A stretch of DNA of 64,000 bases from Streptomyces sp. YIM 130001 (GTDB taxonomy: Bacteria; Actinomycetota; Actinomycetes; Streptomycetales; Streptomycetaceae). Where the stretch lies: contig NZ_KZ984555.1 of NCBI RefSeq assembly GCF_003574445.1, positions 62,001-126,000 on the forward strand. The letters are read 5' to 3'. A program made the position numbers and the translations under genes. The notes under the pieces were generated by a model. It saw only the letters and a list, made by a program, of their open reading frames with translations. It ran no database searches and had not been told where the DNA came from. Of the stretch, positions 1 through 8,386 are shown one piece after another (position 1 is the stretch's first letter; every line of letters begins with the position of its first letter).

Positions 1-197
1 TGGCGGAGGAAGGCACCAGGGTCGCGGACGCGGCAGGCGGGGTGAGCGACGACGTGTGGCAGCGGGCCGCCAAGCACTTCCCGGAGGATCAACTCGCCGC
101 CCTGGTGGTACTGATCTCCTTCATGAACACGGCGAACCGGATGAACATCATCACCCAGCAGCCGGCGGGCGACTACGAACCCGGGCAGTTCCACTGA
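1..197 (+). CDS. Carboxymuconolactone decarboxylase (AhpD-like) family protein, 3' end only
   Basis: The window opens inside this gene; about 64 C-terminal residues are visible in the frame that stops with TGA at 195-197. The tail contains NRMNI and ends QQPAGDYEPGQFH, the usual end of small carboxymuconolactone decarboxylase/alkylhydroperoxidase D-like proteins. The catalytic Cys-x-x-Cys part lies outside the window. It ends 40 bases before an ECF41 sigma factor, and ECF41 factors are known to sit beside carboxymuconolactone decarboxylases, oxidoreductases or epimerases. It is therefore probably the target gene and co-transcribed partner of that sigma factor. Confidence 0.8.
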   Translation, partial: AEEGTRVADAAGGVSDDVWQRAAKHFPEDQLAALVVLISFMNTANRMNIITQQPAGDYEPGQFH

Positions 198-237
198 GCA
201 GGGCCCACAACGGGGCTTCTACGAGAGGGAGTTCGGC

Positions 238-1161
238 GTGAGCAAGGTCGAGGAGTTCGAGGAGCTGCGGCCACTGCTGTTCTCGATCGCCTACCGGATC
301 CTGGGCAGTGTCGGCGAGGCCGAGGACGCGGTACAGGAGACCTGGCTGCGCTACGACCTCTCCTCGACCCGCCCCGCGTCGGCCAAAGCCTTCCTCTCCA
401 CCACGGTGACCCGGATCTCCATCGACGTACTGCGCTCCGCCCGGATGCGGCGCGAGTCGTACGTGGGCACCTGGCTGCCGGAACCCCTGCTCACCGACCC
501 GTACGAGGACCCCGAGCGGTCGGCGGAGCTGGCCGACTCGGTGTCGCTGGCGGCGCTCCTGCTGCTCGAGCGGCTGAGTCCGGCGGAGCGGGCGGTGTTC
601 GTGCTGCGGGAGGTGTTCGCCTTCGGCTTCGACGACGTCGCCGCGGCGGTCGGCCGGTCCGAGGCGGCCTGCCGGCAGCTCCTCGTACGGGCCAGGCGGC
701 ACATGGACGCCGGACGGCCGCGCTTCGAGGCGGCCCGCGAGGAGCGGCGGGAGCTTGCGGCCAGGTTCTTCGGGGCGCTCACCGACGGGGACGTCGACGT
801 ACTGCGGGAACTGCTCGCCGCGGACGCCTCGATGGTCGGGGACGGCGGCGGCAAAGCCCCGGCGCTCGCCCGCGCCGTCACCGGCGCGGACCCGGTGGCG
901 CGGCTGCTGGCCACGGCGTATCCCCGGATGGCGCTGGCCGGTGTGACCTTCGAGCCGCACGACGTCAACGGCCTGCCGGGCGCGGTCTTCCGCGACCGGG
1001 ACGGCCGGGTGCTGCACACCTTGGCCCTCGAGGTGGCCGACGGGCACATCCGGTCGATCCTCGCGGTGATCAACCCCGACAAGCTCGGCCATGTGGGGCT
1101 GGTGGCGGACGCCTGGGCCGTCAACGACGAGGTACGGCGGGCGGGACGCCGGGGGCGCTGA
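238..1161 (+). CDS. ECF41-type RNA polymerase sigma factor (SigJ-like)
   Basis: This 307-residue protein has sigma region 2 (about residues 8-75, including AEDAVQETWLR), region 4 (about 105-160, SPAERAVFVLREVFAFGFDDVA) and a SnoaL/NTF2-like C-terminal extension (about 170-300). Three signatures of ECF41 are visible: WLPEPL in the linker, DGGGK near residue 203, and NPDKL near residue 281. In this family the extension controls sigma activity in place of a separate anti-sigma factor. The GTG at 238 is preceded by a GAGAGGGAG ribosome site. The upstream carboxymuconolactone decarboxylase is the typical ECF41 partner. Confidence 0.92.
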   Translation: MSKVEEFEELRPLLFSIAYRILGSVGEAEDAVQETWLRYDLSSTRPASAKAFLSTTVTRISIDVLRSARMRRESYVGTWLPEPLLTDPYEDPERSAELADSVSLAALLLLERLSPAERAVFVLREVFAFGFDDVAAAVGRSEAACRQLLVRARRHMDAGRPRFEAAREERRELAARFFGALTDGDVDVLRELLAADASMVGDGGGKAPALARAVTGADPVARLLATAYPRMALAGVTFEPHDVNGLPGAVFRDRDGRVLHTLALEVADGHIRSILAVINPDKLGHVGLVADAWAVNDEVRRAGRRGR

Positions 1162-1282
1162 CGGGGGCGGGCGAGACGCCGGGGACGCCGACGGGGGCGG
1201 GCGGGGCCGGGCGCGTGGGGAGGCGTCCCGGCTCGGCGACGTTTCGGGCGGGGCCGAAGTATGTGCGGTCTAGCGTCGGGAC

Positions 1283-2821
1283 ATGACGCAGACGACGCAT
1301 GAGTTCGATCGCGCGGACGACGTGCGCGCGGCGCTGGCCGACCCCGCGCTCGCCCCGGAGCTCCCGGCCACCGACGGCGGCGAGACCGGTGCGAGTGTCG
1401 GCTGGCTGCGCGCCACCGCGGCCCGGTTCAGCACCGGTGCGGCGCATCGCCGCAGGCGCGCCCTCGTCGAGGCCGAACTCGCCTCACTGGACGCTGACTT
1501 GCTACGCCGAGCCGCCACGGAAGCGCCGCCGGGCGACCTTCGCACCCGCGTAGTGCGCACCCTCGCCACGGCCCTCGGCATGCCGGATCCGGCGACGGTG
1601 GCCGAGGACGTCGTCGTGTCCCGTGCCTACTTCCGAGGCACCGACCCGGCCGCCGACGCGGCGGTGGAACGCCTGGTGCGCCTCCTCGCCCCGGAGGCCG
1701 CCGACGCGGACCCCCTCGAGTCCGGCGCCCAGCGCATCGGCCTCCTCGTCCAGGCGTGCGAGGCGACCGCCGCGCTCGTCGAGGCCGCGGACGCCGACAC
1801 CGACGCCGACGCCGACGCCGTGCCGCTCGCCCACGTACTCCGCCGGACTCCCCCGGTGCGGACCATGCGACGCCTCGCCACCCTCGCCACCCGGCTCGGC
1901 GGCCGCGACATCGCCGAGGGCGACCTGGTGCTCCTGGACGTGGCGACCGCCGGCCGCACGCACCCCGTACCGCTGGCCTTCGGCGCACCGCCGCGCGTCT
2001 GCCCCGGCCGCACCCACGCCCTCGCCCTGGCCGACGGGCTCCTCGGGCGGCCGCTCACCCCGTTCGCCGCTCTCCACCACCGGAATGCTCCACTACTGCT
2101 GCCCAACGCCTGGGACCACGCTTCCGCCGCCGCTCTGGCGGCAGCGGGTTTCGCCGCCGTCGGGACCACCAGCCTCGGTGTCGCGGCGGCTGCAGGCCTG
2201 CGGGACGGGGAGGCCGCGACCGCTGGGGCGACCCTGTCGCTGGCCCGGCTCCTCGGCCAGGACACGTTCTTGTTCAGCGTGGACGCCGAGGGCGGGTTCA
2301 GCGACGACGTGGCCGAGGTCGCCGAACTGGCCAGGAAGCTCCACGCAGCGGGAGCCTCCGGCATCAACATCGAGGACGGCCGCCCGGACGGCACCCTCGC
2401 CCCGGTGGACCTGCACGCCGCGAAGATCGCTGCGGCCAAGGCCGCCGCGCCCGGTCTGTTCGTGAACGCCCGCACGGACACCCACTGGCTCGGCACCCGC
2501 CGGGAGGAGACCGCCGAGCGCCTCGCGCGGTACGAACAGGCCGGTGCCGACGGGGTGTTCGCCCCCGGCCTCACGGATCGGGACGCGATCGTCCGGCTGG
2601 TCTCGGGCCTGGTCACCCCGTTGAACGTCCTGTACTCGCCCACCGGCCCCACCGTCGCCGAACTGGCCGCGTGCGGGGTACGCAGAATCAGCCTCGGCTC
2701 GCTGCTCTACCGCAGTGCCCTGGCCGCCGCGGTCACCACGGCCACCGCCGTCCGCGACAGCCACCGGCCACCGGGCCCGGACCCACTCCCGTACGCCGAC
2801 GTACAGCACCTGGCCCGCTGA
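1283..2821 (+). CDS. Fusion of a reduced cytochrome P450-like domain with a PEP mutase/isocitrate lyase domain
   Basis: This 512-residue protein has two parts. Residues 1 to about 260 read like a shrunken P450: a C-helix-like RARF/HRRRR stretch (about 49-62), an I-helix-like QACEATAALV (157-166), LRRTPPV (186-192) and a haem-loop-like FGAPPRVCPGRT (233-244) with Cys240. The ExxR glutamate is absent (AHVLRR) and the region between I-helix and haem loop is shortened by a DADADADA tract. Residues from about 263 to 505 are a PEP mutase/isocitrate lyase-type TIM barrel (NAWDHASA, RDGEAAT, DAEGGFSDD, GINIEDG). The barrel probably makes or breaks a C-C or C-P bond on an oxoacid; substrate unknown. 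ATG at 1283; it stands alone between the ECF41 gene and the ThrRS leader. Confidence 0.8.
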   Translation: MTQTTHEFDRADDVRAALADPALAPELPATDGGETGASVGWLRATAARFSTGAAHRRRRALVEAELASLDADLLRRAATEAPPGDLRTRVVRTLATALGMPDPATVAEDVVVSRAYFRGTDPAADAAVERLVRLLAPEAADADPLESGAQRIGLLVQACEATAALVEAADADTDADADAVPLAHVLRRTPPVRTMRRLATLATRLGGRDIAEGDLVLLDVATAGRTHPVPLAFGAPPRVCPGRTHALALADGLLGRPLTPFAALHHRNAPLLLPNAWDHASAAALAAAGFAAVGTTSLGVAAAAGLRDGEAATAGATLSLARLLGQDTFLFSVDAEGGFSDDVAEVAELARKLHAAGASGINIEDGRPDGTLAPVDLHAAKIAAAKAAAPGLFVNARTDTHWLGTRREETAERLARYEQAGADGVFAPGLTDRDAIVRLVSGLVTPLNVLYSPTGPTVAELAACGVRRISLGSLLYRSALAAAVTTATAVRDSHRPPGPDPLPYADVQHLAR

Positions 2822-2905
2822 CCGAGCGGTGCCGTGCAGCGGGTACCGGGCCGGCGTGACGCAAAGACGTGGCCGCCGGCCGGGGGCAGCTGTTACGTTC
2901 GAGCC

Positions 2906-2959
2906 ATGAAGCGCGCTGTGTCGATCACGACGACGCCGGACACTGTCCCGGCGCGCTGA
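2906..2959 (+). CDS. Threonine-rich leader peptide (17 aa) of the short ThrRS gene
   Basis: A 17-codon reading frame, MKRAVSITTTPDTVPAR, precedes the ThrRS gene. It has three consecutive Thr codons (ACG ACG ACG) and a fourth soon after, as expected for a leader that senses charged tRNA-Thr. A 6-bp stem (2934-2939 with 2948-2953) forms over its last codons, and a perfect 14-bp hairpin follows 14 bases after the stop. The layout matches classical transcription attenuation of amino-acid genes. A recognisable ribosome site is weak (GTTCGAGCC), so translation of the peptide is inferred. Confidence 0.65.
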   Translation: MKRAVSITTTPDTVPAR

Positions 2960-2973
2960 GAGTTTTCTTGGTT

Positions 2974-3005
2974 CGAAGCCCCGGGGCGAGTGCCCCGGGG
3001 CTTCG
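2974..3005 (+). terminator. Perfect 14-bp attenuator/terminator hairpin before the short ThrRS gene
   Basis: Bases 2974-2987 pair fully with 2992-3005 around a 4-base loop (GAGT). It lies between the Thr leader peptide and the ThrRS start at 3045. No U-tract follows, which is common for Streptomyces terminators. Confidence 0.7.
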
Positions 3006-3044
3006 CCGTGCGGTCACTCGCTCCCTTCCGCGAGGAGACCCCGC

Positions 3045-4403
3045 ATGAACGAGCACCCCGCCCTGAACGACGAGCACGTCGCGCACGACGCCCGGCACGA
3101 CGGTCCCGTGGCGGACCAGCCCCCTGCCGCCGTCGACAACCCCCACGACCACCGCAGACTGGGACGCGAACTCGAGCTGTTCGGCACCGACCCCCTGATG
3201 GGCGCCGGACTGCCGTACTGGCTGCCCGACGGAGCGACTGTCCGGCACAGCCTGGAGGAGTACATCCGGTCGGCCGAGCGGCGGGCCGGCTACCGGCATG
3301 TGTACTCACCCGTCCTCGGCAAGCGCGAGCTGTACGAGATCTCCGGGCACTGGTCCCACTACCGGGACGACATGTTCCCGCCGATGGCCCTCAAAAGCGC
3401 CGAGGGAGGCATGGGCGACGAGGTCGTGCTGCGGCCGAGCCTGTGTCCGCACCATGCCCTGATCTACCGTTCACGCTCCCGTAGCTACCGCGAACTCCCC
3501 TTGCGCATGGCCGAGTTGGGCGGCATGTACCGTTCCGAGCCATCCGGGGTGCTCGGCGGGCTCACCCGCGTACGGTCGATCCAGCTGAACGACGCACACA
3601 TCTTCTGCACCCTGGAACAGGCCGCCGACGAGGCGGCGTCCGCGCTCGCCCTGATCAGGCAGGCGTACCGCGACCTCGGCATCGAAGCGGCCCGCTTCCG
3701 CCTCTCGCTGCCCGACGACGGCGCGAGCGGCGACGGCAAGTACGTGTCCGCGCCCGGCATGTGGGAGCGGGCCGCGGCCCTGCTCACCGAGGTGCTCGAG
3801 CGCTCAGGGGTCGCCTACGAGGCGGCGCCGGGCGAGGCCGCGTTCTACGGCCCGAAGATCGACGTGCAGATCGCCGACGCGGCGGGCCGCGAGTCCACCC
3901 TGTCGACCGTGCAGATCGACTTCCACCAGCCCGAACGCTTCGGCCTGCACTACATCGGCGCGGACGGCGCCAAGCACCGGCCGGTGATGGTCCATCGCAG
4001 CATCATCGGCAGTGTGGAGCGGGCCGTGGCCCACCTCATCGAGGTGCACGGCGGCGCGTTCCCGGCATGGCTGGCACCCGCCCAGGTCGCCGTACTCCCG
4101 GTCTCCGAGGGCGAGCCGGAGGAGCGGGCCGCCCGCGAGCTCCTGGCCCGCTGCGAGGAGCGCGAGCTGCGCGCCGAACTCGCTCCGGCCGGACAGGGCA
4201 GCCTGGGCGCCCGGATCCGCGACGCCCGACTCGTGCCGTACCAGGCGGTGATCGGCGGCCGGGAGGCGGCGGCCGGCCAGGTCTCCGTACGCCTGCGGGA
4301 CGGACGCCGCCTCCCGCCGCTGCCAGTAGCGGAGTTCGTCGCCGAAGTGGACGCCCTGGTACGCGCCCACGAGACCCGGCTGTGGGGCGACGCGGTGGCA
4401 TGA
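3045..4403 (+). CDS. thrS: Threonyl-tRNA synthetase, short form lacking TGS and editing domains
   Basis: Charges tRNA-Thr. The 452 residues hold only the class II catalytic core and anticodon-binding domain; normal bacterial ThrRS is about 640-660 residues with N-terminal TGS and Ser-editing domains. Visible are LRPSLCPHH (zinc Cys region), motif 2 around RSEPSGVLGGLTRVR and NDAHIFC, and motif 3 PVMVHRSIIGSVERAVAHLI followed by the FPAWLAPAQVAVLPV linker into the anticodon domain. ATG 3045 follows a GAGGAGA ribosome site. Second, short ThrRS genes occur in Streptomyces as stress or antibiotic-tolerant paralogues; the Thr leader and hairpin upstream suggest induction when charged tRNA-Thr falls. 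Without an editing domain it may rely on the housekeeping enzyme to clear Ser-tRNA-Thr. Confidence 0.88.
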   Translation: MNEHPALNDEHVAHDARHDGPVADQPPAAVDNPHDHRRLGRELELFGTDPLMGAGLPYWLPDGATVRHSLEEYIRSAERRAGYRHVYSPVLGKRELYEISGHWSHYRDDMFPPMALKSAEGGMGDEVVLRPSLCPHHALIYRSRSRSYRELPLRMAELGGMYRSEPSGVLGGLTRVRSIQLNDAHIFCTLEQAADEAASALALIRQAYRDLGIEAARFRLSLPDDGASGDGKYVSAPGMWERAAALLTEVLERSGVAYEAAPGEAAFYGPKIDVQIADAAGRESTLSTVQIDFHQPERFGLHYIGADGAKHRPVMVHRSIIGSVERAVAHLIEVHGGAFPAWLAPAQVAVLPVSEGEPEERAARELLARCEERELRAELAPAGQGSLGARIRDARLVPYQAVIGGREAAAGQVSVRLRDGRRLPPLPVAEFVAEVDALVRAHETRLWGDAVA

Positions 4404-4424
4404 GCACCCGTGCGCGGCACGCGG

Positions 4425-4650
4425 TCAGTGGTCGCGGCGGTGCGGCACCTCGACGGTGACCACCGCCGCGGCGACGGCCCAGACCGCGTACACGCACCAC
4501 GCGCCCGCGGCGGACCACGGCAGGGCGGCGGCCTCGTAGGGGATGTCGGTCAGGCGGTTCCACGCCATGAACGGCTGGGCGTGGTTGACCAGGGCCGACC
4601 AGCGCCGCTCGTCGCTGAACACCGGCGGCAGCACGACCAGGATCCCGCAG
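4425..4650 (-). pseudogene. 3' remnant of an ABC-2 type transporter permease
   Basis: On the minus strand about 74 residues ending ...TVEVPHRRDH read as the C-terminal end of a membrane permease: GILVVLPPVF, then NHAQPFMAWNRLTDIPY, then a hydrophobic helix (AWCVYAVWAVAAAVV). This is typical of the last segments of ABC-2 permeases found next to two-component systems in Streptomyces. Similarity stops at about 4650, exactly where the plus-strand response-regulator fragment begins. The 5' part of the gene is gone. Confidence 0.65.
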
Positions 4651-5091
4651 GTGATCGTCCTGACCACGTTCGACGACGACGCGTACGTGTACGGGGCGTT
4701 GCGCGTGGGCGCCGCCGGATTCCTGGTCAAGGACATGGCGTTGGACGACATCCTCGCGGCGGTCCGGGTGGTCGCCGGCGGGGACGGACTGCTCGCGCCC
4801 GGTGTGACCCGCCGGCTGATCCGCGAGTTCGCACGCCGGCCGGTGGGCGGCGGGACCGGCCGTGGCGGCGTCGCCGCCCGTACGCTCGACGCGATCACCG
4901 TCCGGGAGCGTGAGGTCCTCACCCTGGTCGGCAGCGGCCTGTCGAACACCGAGATCGCGGACCGTCTGCACCTCAGCGTCGCCACCGCCAAGACGTACCT
5001 GACCCGGCTGCTCGCCAAGCTCGACGCGCGCGACCGGGTCCAGCTGGTGATCATCGCGTACGAGGCGGGTCTCGTCTCGCCCACCCGGTGA
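4651..5091 (+). pseudogene. 3' remnant of a NarL/LuxR-family response regulator
   Basis: The readable part starts at VIVLTTFDDDAYVYGAL, the fourth strand/helix region of a receiver domain, continues through the conserved Lys (FLVKDM) and ends with a complete LuxR helix-turn-helix (ITVREREVLTLVGSGLSNTEIA). The first half of the receiver, with the phosphoacceptor Asp, is missing. The frame stays open leftwards to 4543 but that stretch is antisense to the permease remnant and is not homologous. A single deletion removing the 5' ends of two divergent genes explains both fragments. A shortened DNA-binding protein could still be made. Confidence 0.75.
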
Positions 5092-5118
5092 CCCGACTCC
5101 GTTGCCGGTACGCCGCGT

Positions 5119-6012
5119 TCAGCTCTTCTTCATCGCCGCCAGGACCGCCTTGGTGTCGGACGTGAGCATCTTCTCGACCTCTTCGGCGGGCGGCGGATCG
5201 GCCTTGTCGTCCGGGCCTCCGCCGAACCAGCTCCAGCGCATCTCGTAGGTGAAGTGCCCCTCGCGCACGGCCAGCGTCAGGCCGCCGACCGTGTCCTTGT
5301 CGGTCCCGCGCTGCTCGGCGATCAGGTACGCCTCGTCGCCGATCCCGTCCACCGCGGTGGTCTTGTACGCGTAGGTGTCCTCGGACTGGTCCTCGTAACC
5401 GCGCTGCCGGGACGCGAACTCGCCCTCGGGATCGGTGTTCTTGTGCCATTCGGCGGACGAATAGACGTAGGTGCTCGCCAGATCGTCCTTGCCGGCGTCA
5501 CGGTCCCGCAGGGACCGGCTGCAGTACGAGCGGTCGAGGCCCTTCTGCCGGGAGGCGTACTGGTTCCGGGCCCCCTCGGACGATTCCAGCAGCGTGTAGC
5601 GCTTCTGGAACGCCTCGAGCCCGGTGACCTCGCACATGTCCTTCTGGAAGGCGTGACCGGCGAAGTCCGCCTCGGCACCCGCCGTGCCGGAACTCTCGCC
5701 GGAACCCACGGTGCCGGTGAACAGCAGCCCGCCCCACACGGCGGAGGCGACGACCGCGCCGCCGACGGCCCAGAGCCAGCCCGGCACGGAACGGCGGGCG
5801 CCGGGCTGCGGCGGGACGCCGGCGGGCTGCAGGGGCTGACCGCCCGGGGCCGGCTGCTGCGCGTAAGGGTTCGGCGATACCGCGCCCGGCGCCTGCTGAT
5901 ACGGGTTCGGCTGCGGGACCTGAGGCGCCTGCGGAGGCTGCTGGGGCGCGTACGGGTTGGGGTTCTGCCCGTACGGGTTCGGGTTCTGCCCGTACGGATT
6001 CGGTATCGACAT
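5119..6012 (-). CDS. Membrane-anchored protein with Pro/Asn/Tyr-rich N-terminus, unknown function
   Basis: 297 residues from the ATG at 6012 (an upstream in-frame start at 6054 is less likely). The first 75 residues are low-complexity with PNPYGQN repeats and runs of P and Q, then one transmembrane helix (GWLWAVGGAVVASAVWGGLLF), then an external domain of about 190 residues with two Cys (MCEVTG, SYCSRSL) that could form a disulfide. No enzyme motif is recognised. Similar proline-rich single-pass proteins are common in Streptomyces. It converges with the response-regulator remnant, 27 bases apart. Confidence 0.75.
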   Translation of the reverse strand: MSIPNPYGQNPNPYGQNPNPYAPQQPPQAPQVPQPNPYQQAPGAVSPNPYAQQPAPGGQPLQPAGVPPQPGARRSVPGWLWAVGGAVVASAVWGGLLFTGTVGSGESSGTAGAEADFAGHAFQKDMCEVTGLEAFQKRYTLLESSEGARNQYASRQKGLDRSYCSRSLRDRDAGKDDLASTYVYSSAEWHKNTDPEGEFASRQRGYEDQSEDTYAYKTTAVDGIGDEAYLIAEQRGTDKDTVGGLTLAVREGHFTYEMRWSWFGGGPDDKADPPPAEEVEKMLTSDTKAVLAAMKKS

Positions 6013-6095
6013 GCCGCGCAATCTATCGCGGGCGCAACGCCGTTGATCACCCAAGGCCCCTGGTCAGAGGCGGACTGGTGGGCAGTCGGGCGCGC

Positions 6096-7424
6096 TCAGC
6101 CGCCCAGGCGCAGCGCCCGGCTCCGCAGATAGTCCGCCTCCGGGGCGCTGAGGGTCTTCTCGGCGGCCGACCGGTACGCCGCGCCGGCCTCGGCGTCGCG
6201 GCCGGCCCGTTCCAGGAGGTGGGCGCGCACCGCGTACAGCCGGTGGTGGCCGCCGAGTTCACCGCCGAGCGCGTCGACCTCGGTCAGGCCCGCCTCGGGT
6301 CCGTGCACCATCGCGACCGCCACGGCGCGGCCGAGCCGGGCCATCGGATCGGGCATCTGCCGCACCAGCACGTCGTACAGGCCCAGGATCTGGGGCCAGT
6401 CGGTGTCCTCGGAACGCTTCGCCTCGTCATGCACCGCGGCGATGGCCGCCTGCAGTTGGTACGGGCCGACGGGGGAACGGGCGAGGGCCTCGCGGACGAG
6501 ACCGAGGCCCTCCTCGACGGCGGCGGCGTCCCAGCGGGTGCGGTCCTGTTCGTCGAGCGGGACGAGTGCGCCGTCGGCGCCGCAACGGGCCGGGCTGCGC
6601 GCCTCGGTGAGCAGCATCAGGGCCAACAGGCCGGCCACGGCGCCCTCCTGAGGCAGCAGTGTGCGCACGGCACGGGTCAGCCGGATCGCCTCGCGGGCGA
6701 GTTCGGCCCGGTGCAGGTCGGTGCCGGATGTGGCGGTGTGCCCCTCGTTGTAGATCAGGTAGAGGACCTTGAGTACGGCGTCAAGGCGTGCGTCGCGGTC
6801 GTCGGGTCCGGGCTGCCGGAAGCGGGCGCCCTTGAGTTTCTGTTTCGCGCGGCTGATCCGCTGGGCCATGGTCGCCTCGGGCACCAGATGGGCGCGGGCG
6901 ATCTCCGCGGTGGTCAGTCCGCCCACGGCCCGCAGGGTGAGGGCGACCTGTGCGGCCGGGGTGAGCGACGGGTCGCAGCACAGGAACAGCAGGGTCAGTG
7001 TGTCGTCCTCGGACGGCGCGCGGCTCTCGCCCGGTGCCGGGTCGGTGTCGTGATCCCGTACGGACAGGGCGGCGGCACTCTCCTCGCGGCGCCTGCGTGC
7101 CTGCTCGGCGCGGAGCTGGTCCACGAGCCGGCGGGACGCCACCTTGATCAGCCAGCCGCGGGGGTTGTCGGGCGCTCCTTGCTCGGGCCACTGTCCGGAG
7201 GCGGCCAACAGGGCTTCCTGCACCGCGTCCTCGGCCTGGTCGAAGTGCCCGTACCGACGCACCAGCGCGCCGAGCACCTGTGGCGCGTGCTCCCGCAGCA
7301 GCGCCTCGGTCCGCGACGGCCCGCGCCCCTCGGGGGACTCCGGGCCGGGCGCCCCCGCGCCACGTGCGGCGTCCGCACCCGGCCCGGTGTGCCCGCGCCG
7401 GCGCCCTGCGCCTTCGTTCGTCAT
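6096..7424 (-). CDS. ECF42-type RNA polymerase sigma factor with C-terminal TPR-like extension
   Basis: About 442 residues. Sigma region 2 (HFDQAEDAVQEALL, DNPRGWLI) and region 4 (VALTLRAVGGLTTAEIARAHLVPEATMAQRI split over about 165-195) are followed by a long helical domain of about 230 residues (LDAVLKVLYLIYNEGH, LCCDPSLTPAAQ), the mark of ECF42 factors. ECF42 genes are nearly always beside DGPF/YciI-like genes, and one lies directly upstream here (7528-7944). The start is uncertain: ATG 7424 or GTG 7445. The extension is thought to be needed for activity; no separate anti-sigma gene is seen. Confidence 0.88.
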   Translation of the reverse strand: MTNEGAGRRRGHTGPGADAARGAGAPGPESPEGRGPSRTEALLREHAPQVLGALVRRYGHFDQAEDAVQEALLAASGQWPEQGAPDNPRGWLIKVASRRLVDQLRAEQARRRREESAAALSVRDHDTDPAPGESRAPSEDDTLTLLFLCCDPSLTPAAQVALTLRAVGGLTTAEIARAHLVPEATMAQRISRAKQKLKGARFRQPGPDDRDARLDAVLKVLYLIYNEGHTATSGTDLHRAELAREAIRLTRAVRTLLPQEGAVAGLLALMLLTEARSPARCGADGALVPLDEQDRTRWDAAAVEEGLGLVREALARSPVGPYQLQAAIAAVHDEAKRSEDTDWPQILGLYDVLVRQMPDPMARLGRAVAVAMVHGPEAGLTEVDALGGELGGHHRLYAVRAHLLERAGRDAEAGAAYRSAAEKTLSAPEADYLRSRALRLGG

Positions 7425-7527
7425 GCCGACGATGGTGCTGTGCACGGGCGCATGCGTCGAGCACCCCGCGCCGTGGGCATGGGTGCTCGTGCGCTTCGGA
7501 CGTCGTGCCGGCCGGGGAGGGTCCGGA

Positions 7528-7944
7528 TCAGGCGGGCACGTCCTCCGCTCCCCGGATCTCCCGGATCACGACCGGGTACTCGGTGCTGCCCTCCGGGACC
7601 GGGCACTGCGCGACACGGCCGGCGATCTCGGTGACCCGGCCCAGGCTCTCGCACTCGAGCACCCAGTAGCCGGCCAGGAGTTCCTTGATCTCGCCGTAGG
7701 GGCCGTCGGTCACGACGGGCTTCCCGTCGGCGCCGGCGGTGACGTACCGGGCCTTCCCGGGCTCGTCGAGGCCCTGCGCCTCGACCAGCTCTCCCGACTC
7801 GGCGAGATCGTCGTTGATCGCGGACATGTGGGCGAACATCGCCTCCATCTCCTTCTCGTTCCAGGCCGGGCTGCCGGGGGAAGGGTTGCCGGTCATCCCC
7901 TCGTAGTCCGCCTGGCTGCCGAGAACCATCACCAGATACTTCAT
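7528..7944 (-). CDS. YciI/DGPF-domain protein, ECF42 partner
   Basis: 138 residues starting MKYLVMVLGSQADYEG, with the DGPY signature (VTDGPYGEIKELLAGYWVLEC) of the DGPF/YCII-related family. The ATG at 7944 is chosen because AAGGAG lies 8 bases upstream; a GTG nine bases earlier touches that site. Function is unknown, but these proteins are the usual target gene of ECF42 sigma factors. It is followed 103 bases later by the ECF42 gene on the same strand. Confidence 0.88.
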   Translation of the reverse strand: MKYLVMVLGSQADYEGMTGNPSPGSPAWNEKEMEAMFAHMSAINDDLAESGELVEAQGLDEPGKARYVTAGADGKPVVTDGPYGEIKELLAGYWVLECESLGRVTEIAGRVAQCPVPEGSTEYPVVIREIRGAEDVPA

Positions 7945-8040
7945 GAGTCCCACTCCTTCGTCCCAGCCACCCCTCGCGAGCGGCTTTCACGGGTACGTCG
8001 GAGCCGGACCCACGTCCTCGACATCCCGCGAGGCCGGATT

Positions 8041-8295
8041 TCAGGTTCCTTTCTCGGGCCGCTTCCTGGAGTGCCGCCCGATCTTCCTCACGGGTTCCGG
8101 TTCGCCCTCCACATACGCGTGGCACTTCTCGTTGCGGCAGGGTCCGGGACCCCAGACGGGGACGAATGCCCCGAGAACCTTACGGCGTCGTACGGCCGTC
8201 TCCACCGGGCGCTTGCAGGCCGGACAGACGATTCCGCCCTGCGAGTCCGCCTTGCGAGAATTGGTGCGGGCCGCGTCTTCGGCGTCTTTGCCCAT
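8041..8295 (-). CDS. Small zinc-ribbon-like protein
   Basis: 84 residues. Cys pairs CPACKRP and CRNEKC lie 28 residues apart in a basic sequence, suggesting one structural zinc site. The ends are strongly charged (MGKDAEDAARTNSRK; RKIGRHSRKRPEKG). Function unknown; a nucleic-acid-binding role is possible. It lies between the DGPF protein and a GNAT gene, all on the minus strand. Confidence 0.6.
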   Translation of the reverse strand: MGKDAEDAARTNSRKADSQGGIVCPACKRPVETAVRRRKVLGAFVPVWGPGPCRNEKCHAYVEGEPEPVRKIGRHSRKRPEKGT

Positions 8296-8386
8296 ATCCC
8301 CAGGTTATGCCCGAATCCCGGCGTCGACCAGGCGTACGTCACGGGGCGTGACCGCGGGCCGCGGGTTGTCGTCCGCCGCCAAGCGC

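Noticed and set aside
4543-5091. A complete 182-residue regulator starting at ATG 4543
   Set aside because: The first 36 codons are antisense to the permease remnant and show no receiver-domain sequence.
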